From Salinibacterium xinjiangense (GTDB taxonomy: Bacteria > Actinomycetota > Actinomycetes > Actinomycetales > Microbacteriaceae): a stretch of DNA of 64,000 nucleotides. Shown piece after piece: positions 58,046 through 64,000 of this stretch. The stretch covers positions 62,001 through 126,000 of the forward strand of contig NZ_BMLC01000001.1 of NCBI RefSeq assembly GCF_014645015.1, written 5' to 3'. The position numbers and the translations under genes were made by a program. The notes under the pieces are model-generated. The model worked only from the letters and a program-made list of their open reading frames with translations. It was not told the origin of the DNA and did no database searches. How positions within the stretch are numbered: the first letter of the stretch is position 1; each line of letters opens with the position of its first letter.

Positions 58046-58648
58046 ATGTTCGAGATCCTGACGGGAACCGGATTAGCCGTTGCGGCTGGGCTGAACGCCT
58101 ACATCCCGCTGCTCATCCTCGGGCTGGCCGGGCGCTTCATCGAGGTCGTCCAACTGCCAGCAGCATGGTCCTGGCTCTCCAACGACTGGGTGCTCGCCAT
58201 CCTCGGGGTCCTGCTGGTCATCGAGATCATCGCAGACAAGATTCCCGTCGTCGATTCGATCAACGACTGGATCCAGACCATCGTGCGTCCTGCGGCCGGC
58301 GGCATCGCCTTCGGCACCGGGTCGACGTCCCAAACATCCGTCGTCACAGACCCGGCGACATTCTTCAGCTCGAACGCATGGGTGCCCATCGCTATTGGGG
58401 TTCTGCTTGCTCTCGCGATACACGCGACGAAAACGATCGTCAGGCCGGCGATAAATATTGCGACGGCAGGGGCCGCTGCTCCCGTGGTGAGCGCTCTCGA
58501 AGACGTCAGCAGCGTCATCCTGAGCGTGCTCGCGCTGCTGCTGCCAGTGTTGGTTGTCGCCGCTCTCGGAGGACTAATCGTGGGCTTCGTTGCGCTGTTC
58601 AGGCGATCACGACGACGACGGGCCGAGTCCCGCGCTATTCACGTTTAG
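58046..58648 (+). CDS. DUF4126 family membrane protein
   Basis: Integral membrane protein of 200 residues matching the DUF4126 pattern; the function is unknown. It opens FEILTGTGLAVAAGLNAYIP and has about five hydrophobic spans, one with the loop KIPVVDSINDWIQTIVRPAA. The C terminus is strongly basic (RRSRRRRAESR). GGAGGGG lies eight bases before the ATG at 58046; GTG codons at 58037 and 58040 are alternatives. A TAACGT hexamer at 58017-58022 is a candidate -10. It is divergent from coaE and convergent with rpsA. Confidence 0.85.
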   Translation: MFEILTGTGLAVAAGLNAYIPLLILGLAGRFIEVVQLPAAWSWLSNDWVLAILGVLLVIEIIADKIPVVDSINDWIQTIVRPAAGGIAFGTGSTSQTSVVTDPATFFSSNAWVPIAIGVLLALAIHATKTIVRPAINIATAGAAAPVVSALEDVSSVILSVLALLLPVLVVAALGGLIVGFVALFRRSRRRRAESRAIHV

Positions 58649-58700
58649 TCACAGAGTTCGATCGGTCCAGTGAACCGAGCCCCCATGCGTCCGAAAACAC

Positions 58701-58732
58701 GAATGGCCGGCCTCCGAAGAGACCGGCCATTC
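58701..58732. terminator. Terminator hairpin between DUF4126 and rpsA
   Basis: GAATGGCCGG/CCGGCCATTC, a 10-bp stem with a 12-base loop, is placed between two convergent genes. On the minus strand GTGTTTTC follows, giving a short T-tract for rpsA. Confidence 0.7.
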
Positions 58733-58755
58733 ATGCGCCCTCATGGGCTACTCGA

Positions 58756-60219
58756 TTAGGAGTTGTTGCTCAGCTTCTCGCGGAGAGCAGCAAGCGCCTC
58801 GTCGTCGGCCAGCGTGCCGGAACCAGATGGCGTCTCGTCGCTTCCGAACGATGATGCACCGGCGGGAACGCCCGTGTTGGGCATGTCCTCCTGGAGGGCA
58901 GCAGCAGCAACCTGCTTCTTGTGCTGTTCCCAACGCTCCTGGGCTGCAGCATAATCCTGCTCCCACTTCTCGCGCTGGGTCTCGAAGCCCTCTTTCCACT
59001 CGTTGGTCTCCGGGTCGAAACCATCCGGGTACTTGTAGTTGCCCTGGTCGTCGTACTCGGTGAGCATTCCGTAGAGTGCCGGATCGAACTCAGTGCCTTC
59101 GGGGTCGACGCCATCGTTCGCCTGCTTCAGCGAGAGCGAGATGCGGCGGCGCTCGAGGTCGATATCGATGACCTTGACGAAGACCTCGTCGTTGACCGAC
59201 ACGACCTGCTCAGCGAGCTCGACGTGCTTGCCGGACAGCTCGGAGATGTGCACGAGGCCCTCGATGCCCTCTGCGACGCGAACGAATGCGCCGAAGGGGA
59301 CGAGCTTCGTGACCTTTCCGGGTGCGACCTGGCCGATCGCGTGCGTGCGTGCGAATACCTGCCACGGGTCTTCCTGCGTTGCCTTGAGCGACAGCGACAC
59401 GCGCTCGCGCTCGAGGTCGACCTCGAGGATCTCGACGGTGACCTCCTGGCCAACCTCGACGACCTCTGAGGCGTGCTCGATGTGCTTCCACGACAGCTCG
59501 GAAACGTGAACGAGTCCGTCCACGCCGCCGAGATCGACGAATGCACCGAAGTTGACGATCGAGGAGACGACGCCCTTGCGAACCTGGCCCTTGGCGAGGT
59601 TGTTGAGGAAGGTCGTGCGGCTCTCGCTCTGGGTCTGCTCGAGGAGAGCACGACGGGAAAGCACCACGTTGTTGCGGTTCTTGTCGAGCTCGAGGATCTT
59701 GGCTTCGATCTCCTGGCCGAGGTACGGCGTGAGGTCTCGGACGCGGCGCAGCTCAATGAGAGATGCCGGCAGGAATCCACGAAGACCGATGTCGACGATG
59801 AGTCCACCCTTAACGACCTCGATGACCGAACCGGTCACGACGCCATCGGCTTCCTTGATCTTCTCAACATCGCCCCATGCACGCTCGTACTGAGCGCGCT
59901 TCTTGGACAGGATGAGGCGACCCTCTTTATCCTCCTTCTGGAGAACGAGAGCCTCGACAGTGTCGCCGACCTGGACGACCTCGGTGGGGTCTACATCGTG
60001 CTTGATGGAGAGTTCGCGGGAGGGGATGACACCCTCGGTCTTGTAACCGACGTCGAGGAGAACCTCGTCACGGTCGATCTTGACGACGGTGCCCTCGATG
60101 AGGTCTCCGTCGTTGAAAAACTTCAGCGTCTTTTCGACCGCGGCGAGAAAGTCTTCAGCAGATCCGATGTCATTGATGGCGACCTGCTTGGGTGCCTTGT
60201 CGGTCGTTACGATTGTCAT
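58756..60219 (-). CDS. rpsA: Ribosomal protein S1
   Basis: mRNA-binding protein of the small ribosomal subunit, 487 residues. Four S1/OB domains can be seen: GTVVKIDRDEVLLDVGYKTE, GSVIEVVKGGLIVDIGLRGF, GVVSSIVNFGAFVDLGGVDG and GKVTKLVPFGAFVRVAEGIE. A Glu/Gln-rich C-terminal tail follows (about 410-487), the usual actinobacterial form, shorter than six-domain E. coli S1. The ATG (MTIVTTDKAPKQVAINDIG) has GGAG ten bases upstream. The leader is long and carries a strong hairpin (60308-60328). Confidence 0.96.
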   Translation of the reverse strand: MTIVTTDKAPKQVAINDIGSAEDFLAAVEKTLKFFNDGDLIEGTVVKIDRDEVLLDVGYKTEGVIPSRELSIKHDVDPTEVVQVGDTVEALVLQKEDKEGRLILSKKRAQYERAWGDVEKIKEADGVVTGSVIEVVKGGLIVDIGLRGFLPASLIELRRVRDLTPYLGQEIEAKILELDKNRNNVVLSRRALLEQTQSESRTTFLNNLAKGQVRKGVVSSIVNFGAFVDLGGVDGLVHVSELSWKHIEHASEVVEVGQEVTVEILEVDLERERVSLSLKATQEDPWQVFARTHAIGQVAPGKVTKLVPFGAFVRVAEGIEGLVHISELSGKHVELAEQVVSVNDEVFVKVIDIDLERRRISLSLKQANDGVDPEGTEFDPALYGMLTEYDDQGNYKYPDGFDPETNEWKEGFETQREKWEQDYAAAQERWEQHKKQVAAAALQEDMPNTGVPAGASSFGSDETPSGSGTLADDEALAALREKLSNNS

Positions 60220-60656
60220 GTAGTAGTTGCTCCGGTATGGACATGTTGAGGCCATCGGCAGGACGGGCTGGTGTCTGCATGGTTGCAGGGACCGATGGCA
60301 TACGAATGCAGCATCCAATGGATGCTGCGTCACGATTGCGACTCCTTAGTTTAGCTGTTGACTGGCTGGATAGCCACTGCAGCGCCGGACCGGCTCAAAA
60401 ACCCCCGGCCAGGATTGCCCGAGGCGCCCGTTCAAGAGTCGGACGCACGAACATGCAGCCGGTGTCGAGAACATTCTGCGGCATGACCCATCGGCTCTTC
60501 AGCGCGAACTCGGCCAACGTCCTGATTGGTGCGGTGCCGCTGGCGCGATCGACCCTCGCGGGAGGAGTCGCGCCGAGGTAACGCCCGAGAGCCCGAGAGC
60601 CGGATACAGGTCGGCGACTTCGCCACCGAGCACCCGCTCCCACGGTGGGAGACCGC
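60220..60656. other. Long intergenic region upstream of rpsA
   Basis: 437 bases between the DUF885 stop and the rpsA start, both on the minus strand. Contents: the rpsA leader with hairpin 60308-60328, a candidate minus-strand -10 TAAACT at about 60346-60351, and a stem-loop CTCCCACGGTGGGAG (60637-60651) just past the DUF885 stop. Several frames are open for 60-90 codons (for example ending VMPQNVLDTGCMF at about 60440-60480) but I recognise no family. It may contain decayed coding sequence. Confidence 0.5.
60308..60328 (-). promoter_or_regulatory. Stem-loop in the rpsA leader
   Basis: GCAGCATCC-AAT-GGATGCTGC is a perfect 9-bp stem with a 3-base loop, 89 bases before the rpsA ATG and not followed by a U-tract. 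S1 autoregulates its own mRNA in E. coli; this hairpin is a candidate for a comparable site here. Confidence 0.55.
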
Positions 60657-62378
60657 TCAATGCTCCCTAGCGGGCTTCTGCAGTGCCGCACGAAGCGTAT
60701 CGAGCCCCACTCCTCCGATATCGAGGGCTTTGCGGTGGAATTCCTTGATATCGAAAGAGTCGCCCTCGGCGGCCCGGTACTGGTCCCGGATCTGCTCCCA
60801 GATGCGCTGGCCCACTTTGTAGGCGGGAGCCTGACCCGGCCATCCGAAGTAACGGTTGACCTCGAACCGCACAAACTGCTCGTTCATGTTCACGTTCCTG
60901 CTCATGAAATCGAGCGCATAGTCCCAGTCCCACACTCCGGTTCCGTCGAGTCTCGGCTTGCCGAGATGCACACCGATGTCGAGCACGACCCTGGCCGCAC
61001 GCATCCGCTGGCCGTCGAGCATCCCGAGCCTGTCGCCGGGGTCGTCGAGATAACCGAGATCCTGCATGAGTCGTTCCGCATAGAGCGCCCAGCCTTCGGC
61101 GTGACCGGAGGTGCCGGCAAGCTGGCGGCGCCACGTGTTGAGCTTCGCTCGGTTATAGACGGCCTGGCCCAGCTGCAGATGATGGCCGGGAACGCCTTCG
61201 TGGTAGACGGTGGTCGTCTCTCGCCAGGTATCGAACTCCGTCACGCCCTCCGGAACCGACCACCACATCCGACCGGCGCGCGAGAAGTCGTCACTCGGGC
61301 TGGTGTAGTAGATGCCGCCCTCATGGGTGGGGGCGATCATGCACTCGAGTCGCTTGACAGGGTCAGGGATGTCGAAGTGGCTGCGTGACAGCTCCTCCAC
61401 GGCCTTATCGCTGAGTTGCTGCATCCATCCCTGGAGCGCTTTCGCGCCGTGCAGCTTGCGAGAGGTGTCGGCGTCGAGAATCTCGATAGCTTCGAGAACT
61501 GAGGCGCCCGGCTTGATCTCGTGGGCGATGGATTCCTGCTCATCGACCATGCGGGCGAGTTCTTCGATGCCCCATTCATAGGTCTCATCGAGGTCGATTG
61601 TCGCGCCGAGAAAACGCCGGGACTGCAGCGCGTAGATCTCATGGCCAACTCCGTCGCGCTCTTGAGCAGCGGGCAGTAGTTCGTCGGTCAGGAAGTCAGC
61701 CAGCGCGTCGTAGGCGGCAGCGGAGACAACCGCTCCGCGCCCAAGATCGGCCGACAGGGAGTCTGGCAGTCGACCAGAGCCGCCGAGTGTCGCCCCCGCG
61801 GTGAAGCCATGGAAGAAGCCATCGGCGGCGGCATGCTTGCGAGCCTGATCGATGACCTCCCGCACCTGGCGCTTGGCCGGCGTAACGCCGCTCTCAATCC
61901 CGAGTCGGAGCGTCTCGATATAGCCTTCGATGGCCATCGGCAGGTTCGCGAGGCGACCCGCGATATCTGCCCAATTCTGCTCGGTGTCGGTGGGCATGAG
62001 GTCGAGGATGGTCCGGATGCTCTGGGCGGGGCTCTCGATGACGTTGACGTCGCGCATCCACAGCCCCGCCTCGCTCGACTCGATGTCGAGCCGGATCGAG
62101 CTACTGAGGTCGGTCCTGGTCACCCAGTCGACGTCATCAACCTCGGTCGCAGAATCCAACAGGGCGAGCAGCTTCTTCGCCTCGTCGATGTACATGCCAT
62201 GTCCAGCTGGAGACAGGTCCTCGTACTCGTCGAGCTTGCCGGGTATACCGATCCACGTCGCAATCGACGGATCGAGTTCCGCCATCGTGACCACCCACTG
62301 CTCCGCGATTCGGTCGATCTCGGTCTGTGGGCGCGTATCGGGGGTGGTCGGACGTGAGTCTGCTGGAGAATCTGTCAT
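60657..62378 (-). CDS. DUF885 family putative metallohydrolase
   Basis: Protein of 573 residues in the DUF885 family, often annotated as a carboxypeptidase-like zinc peptidase. A metal motif, VYHEGVPGHHLQLGQ (HEGxxGHH), lies near residue 395, with downstream HAEGWALYAERLMQDLGYLD. The N-terminal RIAEQWVVTMAELDPSIATW is typical of the family. No signal peptide, so it is probably cytoplasmic. The substrate is unknown. The ATG is preceded by TAGTCT at six bases, leaderless layout. The gene stands alone; a stem-loop overlaps the region just after its stop. Confidence 0.88.
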   Translation of the reverse strand: MTDSPADSRPTTPDTRPQTEIDRIAEQWVVTMAELDPSIATWIGIPGKLDEYEDLSPAGHGMYIDEAKKLLALLDSATEVDDVDWVTRTDLSSSIRLDIESSEAGLWMRDVNVIESPAQSIRTILDLMPTDTEQNWADIAGRLANLPMAIEGYIETLRLGIESGVTPAKRQVREVIDQARKHAAADGFFHGFTAGATLGGSGRLPDSLSADLGRGAVVSAAAYDALADFLTDELLPAAQERDGVGHEIYALQSRRFLGATIDLDETYEWGIEELARMVDEQESIAHEIKPGASVLEAIEILDADTSRKLHGAKALQGWMQQLSDKAVEELSRSHFDIPDPVKRLECMIAPTHEGGIYYTSPSDDFSRAGRMWWSVPEGVTEFDTWRETTTVYHEGVPGHHLQLGQAVYNRAKLNTWRRQLAGTSGHAEGWALYAERLMQDLGYLDDPGDRLGMLDGQRMRAARVVLDIGVHLGKPRLDGTGVWDWDYALDFMSRNVNMNEQFVRFEVNRYFGWPGQAPAYKVGQRIWEQIRDQYRAAEGDSFDIKEFHRKALDIGGVGLDTLRAALQKPAREH

Positions 62379-62384
62379 GATTCG

Positions 62385-62390
62385 AGACTA
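62385..62390 (-). promoter_or_regulatory. -10 hexamer TAGTCT, leaderless spacing
   Basis: Minus-strand TAGTCT-N6-ATG precedes the DUF885 gene, the same layout as ten or more other genes in the window. Confidence 0.55.
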
Positions 62391-62413
62391 CTCACGACCA
62401 GCCCCGGCATTAG

Positions 62414-62683
62414 CTACTGCTTGTCGAGGTCGGTGTTCAGGAGCTCTGCAAGCGTGTCGAGTGCGGCCTCTGCCCCATCACCCTCTGCGGTGAGCGTGAC
62501 CTCTTCGCCGTGGCCGATGCCGAGCGACAACACACCGAGGATGCTCGCGGCATTGACACTCTTGCCAGCGGCCGACGACAACTGCACCGAGACGCCCACC
62601 CTGGCTGCGGCCTGCGCGAAAAGCGATGCCGGGCGGGCGTGAAGTCCGACGCTCGACGCTACTGTGACTTTTTTCTCTGCCAT
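62414..62683 (-). CDS. ptsH: PTS phosphocarrier protein HPr
   Basis: Phosphocarrier of 89 residues that relays phosphate from enzyme I to sugar-specific EIIA proteins. The phospho-histidine is in VGLHARPASLF (His15). The residue-46 region reads GKSVNAASILGVLSLGIG, so a Ser46-type regulatory site is plausible (the SVNA segment). GGAG lies seven bases before the ATG. It begins 8 bases after the end of the broken dehydrogenase gene and is the last gene of the PTS cluster here. Confidence 0.97.
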   Translation of the reverse strand: MAEKKVTVASSVGLHARPASLFAQAAARVGVSVQLSSAAGKSVNAASILGVLSLGIGHGEEVTLTAEGDGAEAALDTLAELLNTDLDKQ

Positions 62684-62691
62684 GACTGCTC

Positions 62692-63210
62692 CTACGATTC
62701 GATGATTACTTTGATGGCTTCGCCTCTCGCCACGATATCGATCGCGTCAAGAAGCCTGTCAAGGGGGAAAAGCGTGGGTGAGGAGGTCGCTCGCAACGAC
62801 ATCGCCGGAAGCGATGAGTTGGCGTGCCTGCTTGTTTTGATCCGGGCTCGATCCGTTTACACCGACAACGGGTAATTCACGGTCGAGCACGAGATTCGAG
62901 CCGACTGTGATGGTGGGGTGATCCTTCGGGGGCCGCCGAACAGGCTCAGCCTCCCCATCTTGCGAGCATCCGGAGCCCCCTTCTGTCCCCGGAGAGGAGG
63001 ATGAGGTCGAGCTCCACCCCTGCTGCGGCCCCAGCCAGTCGTGCCCCATTGATATCGACGAGGATGACACGACTGGCGTCGCGCGACCTGGCGAGTCGAA
63101 CGTGTCGGCAGTCGCTCGAGCAGGTTCCTGGCCGCGGAGAATACAGGCCAGCGGCTCGCGGCGTCCTCAAGACGAGTATCACCGGAGGCGTAGAACCCCG
63201 CTACCTTCAC
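62692..63210 (-). pseudogene. Degenerate zinc-dependent alcohol/polyol dehydrogenase
   Basis: Remnant of a medium-chain dehydrogenase in several frames. In order on the minus strand: N terminus MKVAGFYASGDTRLEDAA; SRVILVDINGARLAGAAAG (cofactor-fold strand) in a second frame; MGRLSLFGG back in the first frame; DHPTITVGSNLVLDREL through LIASGDVVASDLLTH in a third; then PLDRLLDAIDIVARGEAIKV to the stop in another. At least four frameshifts and loss of about half of the usual 340 residues (including the catalytic zinc region) make it non-functional. Such dehydrogenases accompany polyol PTS genes, so an intact one once oxidised the imported sugar alcohol phosphate (inference). Confidence 0.8.
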
Positions 63211-63216
63211 GATGTT

Positions 63217-63678
63217 TTAGTCATCCATATTCTCGGACTCCAGGAGCACGTAGACCTGCTCGGTCGTTGTGGCAGCGCGGAGTGCTGCTGCTTTCTCCGG
63301 ATGCATCAGCACCGTCGCCAACTTCGAGAGCAGGGCGATGTGGCCATTGCCCTTTGCGGCGATACCGAATGCCAGCCGGACATCGTTGCCATCCCAGTCC
63401 ACGCCTTCGGGGAAGCGCACAAGGGACAGGGCATCGGACCTCACCGAATCCTTCGAAGCAAGAGTTCCGTGAGGAATCGCAACACCCTCGCCTACGAACG
63501 TCGAGACAGAGTTCTCGCGGTCGATCATCGCGTTCACATACGATTCATCGATCGCGCCTACTGCCAGGAGACCTGCCCCGGCCTGGCGGATCGCATCATC
63601 GCGACTGGTCGCGGAGGCGTCGAGGTTGATCGACGCTTCGGCTAGCAGTTCTGCCAGCGGAATGCTCTCGGCTGCCAT
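63217..63678 (-). CDS. PTS mannitol/fructose-type EIIA component
   Basis: EIIA domain protein of 153 residues (PTS_EIIA_type 2). The phospho-histidine lies in GEGVAIPHGTLASKD; FGIAAKGNGHIALLSKLATV carries the second conserved histidine. It receives phosphate from HPr and passes it to EIIB. The ATG overlaps the EIIB stop (ATGA). Sugar specificity is open: mannitol, galactitol and related polyols are possible; the neighbouring dead polyol dehydrogenase points to a sugar alcohol. Confidence 0.92.
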   Translation of the reverse strand: MAAESIPLAELLAEASINLDASATSRDDAIRQAGAGLLAVGAIDESYVNAMIDRENSVSTFVGEGVAIPHGTLASKDSVRSDALSLVRFPEGVDWDGNDVRLAFGIAAKGNGHIALLSKLATVLMHPEKAAALRAATTTEQVYVLLESENMDD

Positions 63679-63986
63679 CAGAGTTCCACCGTCTCGCCGT
63701 TTTCGATCGCCTTCACGAGCCTGGCAATCTTCGGGACCCCCGGGAAGAGCTGGACTGGCACGACCGGGATTCCAGGGAGGTCGCCACGAACCCGATCAGC
63801 CAGTCCGGTCTGGGTGGCAACCACATCGGCGTCGCGCGGAATAGTGGCCACCGGCGGGTGCTCGACAGCGATCCCACTCTTGGCGAGTTGCTTCCTGAGT
63901 GTGGAGTCGAGCATCACGCTGCTACCCATCCCCGCGTTACATGCAACGATCAGCTTCTTCACGCTTGACCCCTCGATTGTTGCCAT
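63678..63986 (-). CDS. PTS mannitol-type EIIB component
   Basis: EIIB domain protein of 102 residues. The P-loop-like active site is IVACNAGMGSSVMLDSTLRK, with the phospho-cysteine at the start of CNAGMGSS; the segment TQTGLADRVRGDLPGIPVV is typical of the lactose/mannitol-type fold. GGGAG precedes the ATG by six bases. The membrane EIIC gene should lie just beyond the right edge; the ATG overlaps a TGA (CTGATG), which would be its stop if the same frame is used. Confidence 0.92.
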   Translation of the reverse strand: MATIEGSSVKKLIVACNAGMGSSVMLDSTLRKQLAKSGIAVEHPPVATIPRDADVVATQTGLADRVRGDLPGIPVVPVQLFPGVPKIARLVKAIENGETVEL

Positions 63987-64000
63987 CAGTTGCTCCCGAT

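Noticed and set aside
60395-60874. 159-codon minus-strand frame upstream of rpsA
   Set aside because: Half of it is a shifted frame of the DUF885 gene and the rest shows no known family. Decayed coding sequence remains possible, so the area is noted only as intergenic.

Overview
The window reads as one contiguous piece of a high-G+C Gram-positive chromosome. Actinobacterial markers are RbpA, WhiA, OpcA, the ImuB-DnaE2 mutasome pair, the two-enzyme GlgC/GlgA(GlgM) glycogen module, TreS, SURF1 and a sufB-sufD-Rieske-sufC operon. The combination, plus a Qx2HH-type membrane desaturase and a CspA-type cold-shock protein, suggests a free-living, possibly cold-adapted member of the Microbacteriaceae. 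The family assignment is inference from gene content. No rRNA, tRNA, CRISPR array, insertion sequence or prophage was found, and coding density is high.

Layout. Positions 1-8.5 kb hold mutagenic DNA repair (imuB end, dnaE2, a superfamily 2 helicase, dinB) around a cold-shock gene. Positions 8.5-20 kb hold envelope and housekeeping genes: GlsB-like membrane protein, desaturase, D-Ala-D-Ala carboxypeptidase, SpoU methyltransferase, sirtuin, phosphatase, glycosyltransferase plus hydrolase, trehalose synthase, a DnaQ-Nudix fusion and a zinc-independent ribosomal protein L31. Positions 20-28.6 kb hold an ABC ATPase, divergent glgA/glgC, serB, fabG, a small DUF3099/zinc-protein/SURF1 run, an ABC-F protein and bioY. 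Positions 28.9-33 kb hold the suf operon for Fe-S cluster assembly. Positions 33.3-35.3 kb hold heme A synthesis (ctaA, ctaB), which with SURF1 serves cytochrome aa3 oxidase.

Positions 35.5-43.7 kb hold a tightly overlapping pentose phosphate operon (tkt-tal-pgi-zwf-opcA-pgl). Positions 43.7-50.3 kb hold rbpA, secG, the glycolytic genes tpiA-pgk-gap, sodA, whiA and rapZ. Positions 50.3-60.2 kb hold nucleotide excision repair (uvrC, uvrA, uvrB), coaE, a DUF4126 protein and rpsA. The right end has a DUF885 hydrolase and a PTS cluster (EIIB, EIIA, a wrecked zinc-dependent dehydrogenase, HPr) that runs out of the window.

The points most worth a second look are: a single reading frame joining a DnaQ-type 3'-5' exonuclease to a Nudix hydrolase; a repeated architecture in which a TANNNT hexamer lies 6-7 bases before the start codon of at least twelve genes, implying widespread leaderless transcription; three unexplained structured intergenic elements (9095-9155, 28714-28850, 5232-5291); and a methyltransferase gene whose conserved N terminus lacks a normal start codon. 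I did not find a clearly new defence or mobile system. Most of the window is core chromosome.
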